Virus record (IMG/VR): IMGVR_UViG_3300044644_001860
Location: 62,001-126,000 of that record
DNA: 64,000 nt
DNA from: a virus
Direction: 5' to 3' (one strand)
Made by a program: the position numbers and the translations under genes. The notes below the pieces were generated by a model, which ran no database searches, was not told the DNA's origin, and saw nothing but the letters and a program-made list of their open reading frames with translations. Each line of letters starts with the position of its first letter. Positions within the stretch are counted from its first letter, which is position 1. Below are positions 38,151-47,087 of this stretch, in pieces.

Positions 38151-39185
38151 ATGGCTGCAAATGACCGCGAAGTAATGTTTTCCAGCGTCTTTGACGTTGT
38201 AAAAGCCTATGAGACTGGTTTTGTCGGCGCCTACGCTGACCCAGAAGCGGGTACCGCCCTGCGCGACTACATTAAGTCGTCGGGCGGTACCCCAAATGGG
38301 GCCGACGCTTGCACGCAGTACGGTTTGCAAGAATCTGGCGCGGGCAAATTAAGTTTGCCCGTGCTGGAGATTCTTGAACTCTATCCAGACTCTCTTCCCG
38401 GCGGTGCTCAAGGCCGTGGTGACTGCGTAAGTTGGTCGACGCGCAATGCGGGCCTCGGCACCATGTGCTGCGAGATCAACAGCGGCATTCCTGACGACGT
38501 AACCGGAAAGCTTGAAGGCGCGCCTGAAGTAAGCGAAGCTGCGCGCGTAAATGGCGTGCTCAGCACAGAAGCCATTTACAATTGGCGCCGCCATGGGGGC
38601 GACGGCTGGAGCTGTCAGGCCGCGGCTAATGTCGTGTTAAAAGAAAGCGGCTTGTGGCTGCGTAAGAAATACGACGAGATCGACGTCGACTTCACCACAT
38701 ACAGTTCGCGCAATGCCGGCTTGTACGGGTCAAGAACACCGCCTGAAGCGTGGCTTAAAATTGGGCGGGAGCACCTTATCCGCACCGCGACCGAAGCCAG
38801 TAGCTTTGAGGAAGTGCGCGACCTATTAACAAACGGTTACTGCATTTCGTCATGCGGCGGCGAGTCGTTCTCGGAAGAGCGCGATGAAAACGGCGTATCA
38901 AAGAGAACACCGCGTGGTTGGGCGCACGCGCTCGCCTATCTCGGCGTCGACGACCGTGACGACACCAAGAAAATTTACGGCGGGCCGCTCGTATTAGTTC
39001 AAAACAGCTGGGGTGATTGGAATAACGGCCCGCGGAAGATTCGCGGCACGCGGTTCAGTATTCCTGTGGGCTCGTTCTGGGCGAGGTGGTCGGACATTAG
39101 CAACCGGACAGCCATTGCGTTTTCTGGCGTTAACGGTTTCCCGCCGAAGAAACTGAAGCATTTTGGCGCGCTCGGCAATATCTAG
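38151..39185 (+). CDS. Papain-like cysteine protease
   Basis: 344 aa. The C1-peptidase triad is readable: Cys in GRGDCVSWS, His in RGWAHALAYLGVDD, and Asn in LVQNSWGDW. There is no signal peptide, so it acts in the cytoplasm or within the virion. It is the fifth distinct hydrolase of protease type in the window. Candidate roles are maturation of virion proteins or cleavage of host factors. Confidence 0.82.
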   Translation: MAANDREVMFSSVFDVVKAYETGFVGAYADPEAGTALRDYIKSSGGTPNGADACTQYGLQESGAGKLSLPVLEILELYPDSLPGGAQGRGDCVSWSTRNAGLGTMCCEINSGIPDDVTGKLEGAPEVSEAARVNGVLSTEAIYNWRRHGGDGWSCQAAANVVLKESGLWLRKKYDEIDVDFTTYSSRNAGLYGSRTPPEAWLKIGREHLIRTATEASSFEEVRDLLTNGYCISSCGGESFSEERDENGVSKRTPRGWAHALAYLGVDDRDDTKKIYGGPLVLVQNSWGDWNNGPRKIRGTRFSIPVGSFWARWSDISNRTAIAFSGVNGFPPKKLKHFGALGNI

Positions 39186-39197
39186 TGAGGAAATACC

Positions 39198-39518
39198 ATG
39201 GACTGGCTTTTCGCTTTGCTTTTCGGCGCCCCTGTCGCCCCACCTGATTACGTCGGGCAGGTTTCGGCTGAGGCGGCCTATTCGGCCATGCTCCAGACAG
39301 ACGTACCCGAAGAAGACGACACCCGCCCTGTAAATCCAGATTGCAAGACATGCAACGGCACCGGTCGCGTCCGTTCGGGCGACGGGCAAGGGTGGTCGAA
39401 ATGCCCCAGTTGCTTTCCTCTGGCCGCGGCTATGGAAAATCCGGCCGCCCCACTCCCGACAGGAAAGTTTCAGACTGGCGCGCCGGTAAAAAATACCTAT
39501 CCGAATAGTCAAAAATGA
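39198..39518 (+). CDS. DnaJ-type zinc-finger protein
   Basis: 106 aa. CKTCNGTGRVRSG...KCPSC is half of a DnaJ-type cysteine-rich zinc centre (two CxxC knuckles, the first with GxG). The N-terminal helix MDWLFALLFGAPVA could associate with a membrane. No J-domain is present. Confidence 0.65.
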   Translation: MDWLFALLFGAPVAPPDYVGQVSAEAAYSAMLQTDVPEEDDTRPVNPDCKTCNGTGRVRSGDGQGWSKCPSCFPLAAAMENPAAPLPTGKFQTGAPVKNTYPNSQK

Positions 39519-39569
39519 CTTCGGGGGTTATATTGCCGGCAGTCGACTCGGCTTTAATAGGAGCGCGCT

Positions 39570-40061
39570 ATGACTGCGGCAAAAACCGGAAAGTGTTACA
39601 CATTTCGCGGGCTTAAGTTCTACGCCCAAAACGGCTTTGTTTGTTTACACGATGAACAAAGCGGCGAGTTCTTCGTGCTGACTCGAAAAGAGTTTCTACA
39701 GCGCGCGCAGGCTCTTAGCGAAGAAGCACGGCGGCTTCGCACAATCGCGGCGGAAAACCCGGCAAAAGCGGCATGGATGTCGGCTGACCGCGCTGATTTA
39801 ATTCGGGCCGTTGAAGAAATGATTGCCTGCACCGGCGAGGCTAAAGAGCAGGGCGACAGAATGGACCCCACCGTAGACGCGTGGTTTATGAAGCACCGCC
39901 CGCATCGCCGAAGTAAAATATCCATGGCGTCCGCCGCCGACTTTACGACCTCTTTGCCCGGTAATTTGCCGCGCGGATTAGACACTGGTAAACACGTGTC
40001 GCCAGATTTTACAATAGGGGCACCAGCGACGAAACGAAAACTCATACTCCCCGGTGAATGA
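39570..40061 (+). CDS. Hypothetical protein
   Basis: 163 aa, GGAGCGCG upstream. Charged, partly helical; no recognised motif. It lies between the zinc-finger gene and the proteins leading up to the RNA polymerase. Confidence 0.6.
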   Translation: MTAAKTGKCYTFRGLKFYAQNGFVCLHDEQSGEFFVLTRKEFLQRAQALSEEARRLRTIAAENPAKAAWMSADRADLIRAVEEMIACTGEAKEQGDRMDPTVDAWFMKHRPHRRSKISMASAADFTTSLPGNLPRGLDTGKHVSPDFTIGAPATKRKLILPGE

Positions 40062-40062
40062 C

Positions 40063-40512
40063 ATGCCAGACGCAGACAAAGACTTGTTTAAATTAGGCTT
40101 TTTAACTCGGTGCGCGGAAGAGGGCCTAGCGCCCGAAGAAGTCTCCGTACGTATTGAAAAAGCCAGCACCAAAAGCGCGTCGTCGTTGTTTTGGCGCGCA
40201 GCCCTTCCCGCGGCCGGTGTCGGTCTTTTGTCGCACATACTCAGCAGTGGCCAAAACGCTGCAAATGCCGTTAACACGGCCGCGAGCGGATTCGATCTTG
40301 CTGGCCGCGGCGCGTTAGCGCTTGGCAGTGCCGCCGCAGGTGCCGGTCTTTTAGGTGGTGGCGCCCTTGGTTATGGCGCCGCAAAGATTACAGAGCCGAC
40401 TATCACCGATGAAGATATCAAAAAGCAAGAGTTAGCCGAGACTTATCGCATTTACGCAGAACGTGCCCGCGCCAAACGTAAGGTAAGGAAATACCGCCCA
40501 CAATCGTCATGA
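40063..40512 (+). CDS. Glycine-zipper small protein
   Basis: 149 aa from the ATG at 40063. It begins DLFKLGFLTRCAEEGLAPEE, a start seen in many phage proteins, then Gly/Ala-rich hydrophobic segments (LALGSAAAGAGLLGGGALGY) and a basic tail. Likely virion-internal or membrane-active. ATGA overlap with the next gene. Confidence 0.6.
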   Translation: MPDADKDLFKLGFLTRCAEEGLAPEEVSVRIEKASTKSASSLFWRAALPAAGVGLLSHILSSGQNAANAVNTAASGFDLAGRGALALGSAAAGAGLLGGGALGYGAAKITEPTITDEDIKKQELAETYRIYAERARAKRKVRKYRPQSS

Positions 40513-40862
40513 GCATCAACAAATATCACGGTCTCGACCGCGGCGGCCCCCGACACGACAATCAAAACCTTTTTTGGCCGGGCACGGCAGACGGTTTTCC
40601 GGCAATTGGTCCGCCCGGCGCCGCCGCGCACCTCAAAAAAGAGGAATTTGAAAATCTCGACATTCGGCTGGACTTTAAATCACAGATGTTTCAGCTGTGG
40701 GAACCGGCGCAAAAAGCGGAATTTGACGACATAAACGATAGAATAGTAAACGGCTGGTATTACCTACAAAAACGTAGCGACCATTGGGACGAAGAAAACA
40801 AACATTACCGCGTGTGGCTAGAGTGGTGCCAAGTTTACGGAATGGTGCCCGCCCCCAAGTGA
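40509..40862 (+). CDS. Hypothetical protein
   Basis: 117 aa, coupled by ATGA. Trp/Asp-rich soluble protein (GWYYLQKRSDHWDEENKHYR) without known motif. Confidence 0.6.
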   Translation: MSINKYHGLDRGGPRHDNQNLFWPGTADGFPAIGPPGAAAHLKKEEFENLDIRLDFKSQMFQLWEPAQKAEFDDINDRIVNGWYYLQKRSDHWDEENKHYRVWLEWCQVYGMVPAPK

Positions 40863-40872
40863 GAGGTTAATT

Positions 40873-41706
40873 ATGCCGACATACGATCCTACGCCGTTTG
40901 GAAAAGAAATCGTACAGAGCGGGCTTACCGGCGCAGGAGTCGGGACCTCGGCTATGGCGCTTTACTACCTTCTCAACAGACTTCGCCCCGCCGAGCTGCC
41001 CAAAACACTTTTACAGGATCAGTCAGCCGAGAAGCTCCCGACGGCGTTAACACCGACGGAAAAAAAGAAAAAGCAGGTTAAAGACGAAGCGCTTGCTAAA
41101 ACGGCAATGGGCGTAAACGACATTTACGCTAGCATCGGCAGCGCCATCCCGACGACGTTTAATCCGTTCGCCGGCAATCCCGGTTCTGGCGGCCCGGGCC
41201 TCGAAAGCCCGACAATAGCGCACGCTGGTTGGCGTACCGCGGCCAACGTCGCTGCGCTGCTCGGCGGCCTTTATGGCGGCCGGAAGCTTGTAAACACCAT
41301 GGAGTCGCACAAGAAAAAGAAGCAGCTGGCGCAAGAGGTCGAAGATGCGCGCCGACAATATTTTACGGCGCTGACAGAAAAAGAGTCGCAAGTTCTTGAT
41401 GCGGTTTACGAGCAGCTTGCGGAAAAAAAGGCTGATCCTGCCGGCATCGTACAACAGCAGGTTATCGGCCCCGCGTCAGACTTCACAAAGAATTACGTCG
41501 GTATTCCGCTGTGGCGCGCGCTGCTTATGACTGGTTTAGGTACCGGCGCTCTTGGCGCGCACTACATGTATAACCGCACAAAAGACACGTCGCAGTCGCG
41601 CAACCTGCAACGCGCGCAAAAAGCTCGCGCGAGGTTAAAGTCGCTGCAGGAAACTCCGTGGGTTGACCCGGCAGAACTGGAAGCCCTATCCACCGCCGCG
41701 AAGTAA
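40873..41706 (+). CDS. Glycine-containing membrane/virion protein
   Basis: 277 aa. It begins MPTYDPTPFGKEIVQSGLTG, a variant of the F-x-FG start found at 19041, 21016 and 22901. Two hydrophobic Gly-rich segments (GAGVGTSAMALYYLLN; ALLMTGLGTGALGAHYMY) flank charged coiled regions. Directly upstream of the RNA polymerase gene. Confidence 0.6.
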   Translation: MPTYDPTPFGKEIVQSGLTGAGVGTSAMALYYLLNRLRPAELPKTLLQDQSAEKLPTALTPTEKKKKQVKDEALAKTAMGVNDIYASIGSAIPTTFNPFAGNPGSGGPGLESPTIAHAGWRTAANVAALLGGLYGGRKLVNTMESHKKKKQLAQEVEDARRQYFTALTEKESQVLDAVYEQLAEKKADPAGIVQQQVIGPASDFTKNYVGIPLWRALLMTGLGTGALGAHYMYNRTKDTSQSRNLQRAQKARARLKSLQETPWVDPAELEALSTAAK

Positions 41707-41721
41707 GCCACGGGTGCACCT

Positions 41722-44700
41722 ATGCCGAGCATTTTGCCGTCATCCGGTTTACAGCCGCCGGCACCACAACCTGCGCAGTACCGGGCATTCGGCGACGTAC
41801 CGGCACTTCGAGACAATATTTTTAACAACGCTTTGCAGAGCGCTCAAAGTATCGAGCCGATGCAAAACGATCTTTATACGCTGCGACTATCCGACGTCAC
41901 TTACGACGGGCCTGAGCGGTTTACTAAAGCCGACCAGAAGAACGCTATTTTGACGCACGGCTCGCTGCACAGAAAAATGAGGGGCACATGGACTCTGCTG
42001 GACAACAAGACACAGAAGCCTGTTGCGACGAGGGCCGCTACGATTGCCAACGTGCCGTACCTAACGGACGCCGGTACGTTCGTCAATCGGGGGGTGGAGT
42101 ACACGCTGGCGCACCAACTGAGGCTGCGTCCCGGTATCTTCACACGCGAGAAAGAAAACGGGGAGCTGGAAGCCCACGTGAATGCGTTACCGGGCAAAGG
42201 CCGGTCGCACCGCTATTATCTGGACCCAAAGACGGGGGTGTTCAAGATACAGATCGGCCAAGCGCAGATTCCGGTCATGCCGTTGTTAAAAGCGATGGGG
42301 ATGCGGGACAACGACATCCGGTCAGCGTGGGGGAACGAGATCACAGCCGCGAACATGGAGAAGGGGGACGCGGGGACGATCGACAAGTTGTACCAGCGCC
42401 TAGTGTACAAGCCGAAACCGGGGATCGACGAGCTGGGAAAGATCAAGGAGATAGCGCAGGAGTTCGCGAAGACGGAGTTCGACGAGGAAGTGACAAAAAG
42501 AACGCTCGGAAAGCCGTACAAGCAGCTGACTCCGGAAACGATCATGGACATAACGAAAAAGCTGATCGCGGTGAATCGGAAGGAGGCTGATTCCGACGAC
42601 CGCGACAGCATGGCGTTCCAGCAGGTTTATGGCCCCGAAGATTTAATCGCTGAGCGTTTCGTAAAAGACAAAACTGGATTACGGCAGTTACTCTGGAAAG
42701 CAACCGCGAAAAAGTCGCTGGATCACATTCCGTCGGGCGTGTTCAACAAAGGCATTAACGCCGCCCTGATTGGCTCGGGTCTTGGTTCGTCGCTGGAAGA
42801 AATCAATCCGGCAGAAATCTTTGATCACCAGACTCGTGTAACGCGCCTAGGCGAAGGCGGCATCGGTTCGATCGACGCCATTCCCGCCGAGTCCCGCAGC
42901 GTGCAACCGAGTCATTTCGGTTTTATCGACTATTTGCGTACGCCAGAGTCCGGCAAAGTTGGCGTCGATATGCGGTTTGCCGCCGGTGCCCGAAAAAGCC
43001 CGACAAATATTCATACGTTCGTGGTGCCGGTAAAAAACGTTCACACCGGCGACACGGTCTACAAGACGCCGCAAGAACTAGCCGACACGCCGCTGGTATT
43101 TCCGGGCGAAGAGCGCAGCGACCTGCCCATGGTAGCCGCTTTGCAGAACGGCAAAATTAAATACGTGCCTAAGAAAGACGCGCAGTTCATGTTGCCGAGC
43201 ATGGACAACTCACTCTCCATGCTTTCAAACATGGTGCCGATGAAGTCGATGTCTAAGGGCCAGCGCGTCATCATGGGTAGCCGCATGTTTACGCAGGCAC
43301 TGCCCCTAGTAAACGCTGAATCGCCGTTTGTGCAGTCAGCAACGAGCGACGACCCGAATATTTCTTATGAAGACAAGATGGGCGAGCATCTTGGTGCCGT
43401 AAAAGCCTCCGCGCCCGGAATTGTCGAGAAAGTGACCCCCGACGAGATCATCATTAAAGGCGCAGACGGCAAACGACAGTCTATCGAGCTTTACAACGAC
43501 ATGCCGTTTAATCGCAAGACGTTGTGGACGCAAAGGCCGACTGTGCAGCCCGGAGATCAGATTACGCCCGGGCAATTACTCGCCACGTCGAACTTTACCG
43601 ATAAAAACGGCACGACGGCGCTGGGTTTAAATCTTCGCGTCGGGTATGTCCCTTTCCGCGGCCGTAACTATGAAGACGGCGTGGTTATCAGCGAATCAGC
43701 CGCCAAGCGCCTGACCAGCGAGCACATGTATCAGAACGAAGTCGAGTTTGACGACAACACGCATGTCGGCAAGCGGGCGTTTGTGAGTTTGTTCCCGGGC
43801 GTTTACGACAAAAAGATGCTGGAGCGCTTTGACGACAACGGCGCAGTGAAAAAAGGCCAAGTCGTCAATTTCGGCGACCCGCTGGTGTTAATGGCCAAGA
43901 AGCGCGAAGCGGTGTACGGCAAAGTACACCGAGGCCGCGCTGGCAGCTTCGCTAACGAGACGATTACGTGGGACCATCATTCTCCCGGCGTAGTCACGGA
44001 CGTTGGCGTAACAAAAAACGGTGTGAACGTAGTAGTAAAAGCGCAATCGCCGATGGAAGTCGGCGACAAGCTTTCTGGGCGATTTGGCGATAAAGGCGTT
44101 GTGGCTGAGATAGTCCCGGATCATCAGATGCCCCAAGACGCCGACGGGCGTGCGATGGAGGTGCTGGTTAGCCCGCTGGGTTTAATCAGCCGCGTAAATC
44201 CGTCTCAGGTTATCGAGGCTGCGCTGGGTAAGATTTCAGCCAAGACGGGTAAAGCATATAAGGTCAAAGATTTCGATCAGGACACAGACCTCGTTGACTT
44301 TGCGCAGGGAGAGTTAGCCAAGCACGGGCTGTCAGACACAGAAGACTTGACAGACCCGGAGACTGGTAGAAAGATTCGGGGCGTGCTGACGGGCTCCCGG
44401 TTCTACATGAAGCTCCACCATACGGCTGAATCAAAGGGTCAGGGGCGGTCTACGGGCAGTTACACAGCTGAAGGCACGCCGGCCAAGGGCGGTTCCGAAG
44501 GCGCCAAGCGCGTCGGCATGCTCGATCTTGGCGCGCTGTTAAGCCACGGTGCCGGAAAAGTTATCCGCGACGCCAAGATGGTGCGCGGCCAAGCTAATCC
44601 GGAGTATTGGGCGCAGTTCATGGCTGGCTATGACCCGCCGCTGCCCAAGGTCCCGCACGTCTACGAGAAGTTTGTCAGTCAACTGCGTGGCGCTGGCGTT

Positions 44701-46125
44701 AACACGGTAAAGTCCGGCTCCAAGGTTAATATCATGGCCCTCACCGATAAAGACATCGATGAGCTGGCCGGCGACCGAGAAATCCAGAACACTGAGACCG
44801 TGGACTGGAAAGGTAACTTAAAGCCGAAGCAGGGCGGCCTGTTTGACGAAAAGCTCACCGGCGGCCACAACGGCACGCGATGGTCAAAAGTCACGCTCCA
44901 CGAGCCGATGCCCAATCCTGTGATGGAAGAGCCCATTCGCCGCGTGCTGGGCCTTACAGAAAAGGAATTCCGCGGCGTGCTGGCCGGCGAAGAAAAGCTT
45001 TACGACAAGACAGGCCCGGCGGCTATTCGTACGGCGCTCGAAAACATCAACGTACCGAAAGCTATTGAGCAGGCTCGGCAGGATATCCAGTCTGGGCGCA
45101 AAACACTGCGTGACGCCGCTGTCCGCCGGCTCGGGTTCTTGAAGGGCTCTGAAACCACGGGTGTTCATCCAAAAGACTGGATGCTGACCAAAATGCCGGT
45201 CCTGCCGCCAATGTTCCGGCCGGTGTCGCAAATCGGCTCCAAAAAGATGCAGCTGATCGACGACGCCAATTATCTCTACAAAGAACTGCTTGAATCTAAC
45301 TCAGTGCTTAAAGAAGCTACCGGCGTGCTCGGTAACGTAGGCAACGAGCGCTTGGCCCTGTACGACGCCATGAAAGGCGTTACGGGCCTCGGCGACCCTG
45401 TAAACCCCAAACACGTCGAAAAGAACGTCCGGGGTTATTTACGCAAGATATTCGGCGACAGCCCCAAGTTCGGCACCATGCAGCGCAAACTGCTGTCAAG
45501 CACGGTAGACCTTGTCGGCCGGGCGGTGATTACCCCCAACTCCGACCTAGACATGGACGAGGTTGCCCTGCCGGAAGAAAAGGCGTGGGATATTTACAAA
45601 CCGTTTATTGTCCGCGGCCTTGTGCGTCGCGGTATGCCCCGGATGACCGCGCTCCAGTCCGTTGAAGACAAAAACAAGATCGCGTTCGACGAGATGCATA
45701 AACAAATGAATTCGCGGCCGATTGTTATTAATCGTGCCCCGGTTTTACACCGATATGGTATGATGGCCTTCTACCCCCGGCTTACGAAAAACAAGGTTAT
45801 GGAGGTCAATCCGGTCATCACCAAGGGCTTTAACGCCGACTTCGACGGTGACGCGATGCAGTATCACGTCCCCAGTACCGAAGAGGCGGCCAAAGAGGCA
45901 ATTGAGAAAATGCTGCCCAGCAAAAATCTGTTTGCGGCGGCTTCTTTCAAGGCGCACTACATGCCGACGATGGATTACCACACAGGCATCTATCTCGCGT
46001 CGAGTCGCATTAACTCTAAAGCTAAGCCCCGTGTTTACCGAAATAAGAAAGACGCCGTCCGCGCGTATCGTGCCGGCGAAATTGATGTGGACACGCCGGT
46101 ACACATCGTGGAAGATAAAGACTGA
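41722..46125 (+). CDS. RNA polymerase beta - beta' N-terminal fusion
   Basis: 1467 aa. Beta part: FVNRGVEYTLAHQLRLRPG (~120), GRNYEDGVVISES (~647), GDKLSGRFGDKG (~781, with the two invariant Lys) and RSTGSYTAEG (~909). Beta' part: GGLFDEKLTGG (~1030-1045), VLPPMFRPV (~1160), RPIVINRAPVLHR (~1332) and the catalytic NADFDGD (1371-1377; D1373/D1375/D1377 bind Mg2+). No four-cysteine beta' zinc finger is visible. The chain ends soon after the active site; the rest of beta' is encoded at 47088. It lies among virion genes, so packaging in the particle is possible. Confidence 0.95.
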   Translation: MPSILPSSGLQPPAPQPAQYRAFGDVPALRDNIFNNALQSAQSIEPMQNDLYTLRLSDVTYDGPERFTKADQKNAILTHGSLHRKMRGTWTLLDNKTQKPVATRAATIANVPYLTDAGTFVNRGVEYTLAHQLRLRPGIFTREKENGELEAHVNALPGKGRSHRYYLDPKTGVFKIQIGQAQIPVMPLLKAMGMRDNDIRSAWGNEITAANMEKGDAGTIDKLYQRLVYKPKPGIDELGKIKEIAQEFAKTEFDEEVTKRTLGKPYKQLTPETIMDITKKLIAVNRKEADSDDRDSMAFQQVYGPEDLIAERFVKDKTGLRQLLWKATAKKSLDHIPSGVFNKGINAALIGSGLGSSLEEINPAEIFDHQTRVTRLGEGGIGSIDAIPAESRSVQPSHFGFIDYLRTPESGKVGVDMRFAAGARKSPTNIHTFVVPVKNVHTGDTVYKTPQELADTPLVFPGEERSDLPMVAALQNGKIKYVPKKDAQFMLPSMDNSLSMLSNMVPMKSMSKGQRVIMGSRMFTQALPLVNAESPFVQSATSDDPNISYEDKMGEHLGAVKASAPGIVEKVTPDEIIIKGADGKRQSIELYNDMPFNRKTLWTQRPTVQPGDQITPGQLLATSNFTDKNGTTALGLNLRVGYVPFRGRNYEDGVVISESAAKRLTSEHMYQNEVEFDDNTHVGKRAFVSLFPGVYDKKMLERFDDNGAVKKGQVVNFGDPLVLMAKKREAVYGKVHRGRAGSFANETITWDHHSPGVVTDVGVTKNGVNVVVKAQSPMEVGDKLSGRFGDKGVVAEIVPDHQMPQDADGRAMEVLVSPLGLISRVNPSQVIEAALGKISAKTGKAYKVKDFDQDTDLVDFAQGELAKHGLSDTEDLTDPETGRKIRGVLTGSRFYMKLHHTAESKGQGRSTGSYTAEGTPAKGGSEGAKRVGMLDLGALLSHGAGKVIRDAKMVRGQANPEYWAQFMAGYDPPLPKVPHVYEKFVSQLRGAGVNTVKSGSKVNIMALTDKDIDELAGDREIQNTETVDWKGNLKPKQGGLFDEKLTGGHNGTRWSKVTLHEPMPNPVMEEPIRRVLGLTEKEFRGVLAGEEKLYDKTGPAAIRTALENINVPKAIEQARQDIQSGRKTLRDAAVRRLGFLKGSETTGVHPKDWMLTKMPVLPPMFRPVSQIGSKKMQLIDDANYLYKELLESNSVLKEATGVLGNVGNERLALYDAMKGVTGLGDPVNPKHVEKNVRGYLRKIFGDSPKFGTMQRKLLSSTVDLVGRAVITPNSDLDMDEVALPEEKAWDIYKPFIVRGLVRRGMPRMTALQSVEDKNKIAFDEMHKQMNSRPIVINRAPVLHRYGMMAFYPRLTKNKVMEVNPVITKGFNADFDGDAMQYHVPSTEEAAKEAIEKMLPSKNLFAAASFKAHYMPTMDYHTGIYLASSRINSKAKPRVYRNKKDAVRAYRAGEIDVDTPVHIVEDKD

Positions 46126-46140
46126 TTTCGGAGGCAAAAA

Positions 46141-46872
46141 ATGTACACAGTAAATCCTGAACTCTTTCGACTCGCGCAACAAAAGCTATTTGAAAAGTCC
46201 GCGGTAGTTCCCGGACAAATGGCGATGCCGCCACAAGACCCGGCGGCTATGGGCGCAGTGCCTCCAGCGGGCCCAATGGACCCGTCACAGCAGATGGGCG
46301 CAGCTCCTCCCGCAGGTGGAGACCCGTCGGCGGCTATGGCCAGCATGGCCCCGCCGATGGACCCGACAGCTTCTATGCAGCAACCTCCGGCAGCGCCAGC
46401 CCCGACAGCGCAGCCGCAGCAGAAGCTAAAACCAGAACAGATGATGCAGATGCTCGATTATCGGCTGTATAACATGCAGCAGCAGCTCACGGCAATTATG
46501 AATGCCATGGGTGTCGAAGTCGCGCCTGAATCTCTCGTTTTGCCGCCGGGCACAACAGGTGCTCCCCCTGCTGAAGCTGCGTTACCGGGTGGTCCCATGG
46601 CGCCCCCGCCTCCCGCGCAAGATCAAGCAGGCGGTCCGATGCCCCCCGGCGGCCCTGTACCTCCCGGCGGCCCTATGCCGCCGAATGCGCCACCAGCCGA
46701 TGACGGCGCGCCCAAAACAGCGCAATGGTGGCAGACGGAGCACACCGCACAGAGAATTGGCCGCCCCACCGCACAAGGCGACAATCTTGACGTTAACAGC
46801 CCGACACCGATGCAAACAAAAGCAGGTGCGATCGCCGCCCTTTGCCGGAATTTGCTGAATAATGATCATTGA
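46141..46872 (+). CDS. Pro/Gly/Met-rich low-complexity protein
   Basis: 243 aa, CGGAGG upstream. Long Pro/Ala/Met repeats (GGPMPPGGPVPPGG) surround a short helical segment (MMQMLDYRLYNMQQQLTAIM). Likely disordered virion or RNA-polymerase-associated protein. It lies between the two RNA polymerase genes, which marks it as a candidate subunit or linker. Confidence 0.65.
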   Translation: MYTVNPELFRLAQQKLFEKSAVVPGQMAMPPQDPAAMGAVPPAGPMDPSQQMGAAPPAGGDPSAAMASMAPPMDPTASMQQPPAAPAPTAQPQQKLKPEQMMQMLDYRLYNMQQQLTAIMNAMGVEVAPESLVLPPGTTGAPPAEAALPGGPMAPPPPAQDQAGGPMPPGGPVPPGGPMPPNAPPADDGAPKTAQWWQTEHTAQRIGRPTAQGDNLDVNSPTPMQTKAGAIAALCRNLLNNDH

Positions 46873-47080
46873 GTCCCAACACGCGCTTATCCCTAACAAG
46901 ATAGCCGCGCACAATGTTGTAATACGCGACGATGCCGGTAACGCCATATTCGCAGCTATTCACTTTGCAGACAGCATCGTGTATTCGGCGATCGGCAATA
47001 AAGATTTTGCATCCGTGCTCAGACTCATCGTGGACGAAGCACCGCCAAAAGTAACAGAATTTCCGCCCGTTAAAAAATAG
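46862..47080 (+). CDS. Small protein between RNA polymerase genes
   Basis: 72 aa, overlapping the previous gene by 11 bases. It looks like a compact alpha/beta domain (IIESQHALIPNKIAAHNVVI at the start). No similarity to omega or alpha subunits that I can recognise, though position makes a small RNA polymerase subunit possible. Confidence 0.55.
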   Translation: MIIESQHALIPNKIAAHNVVIRDDAGNAIFAAIHFADSIVYSAIGNKDFASVLRLIVDEAPPKVTEFPPVKK

Positions 47081-47087
47081 GTGCCGT

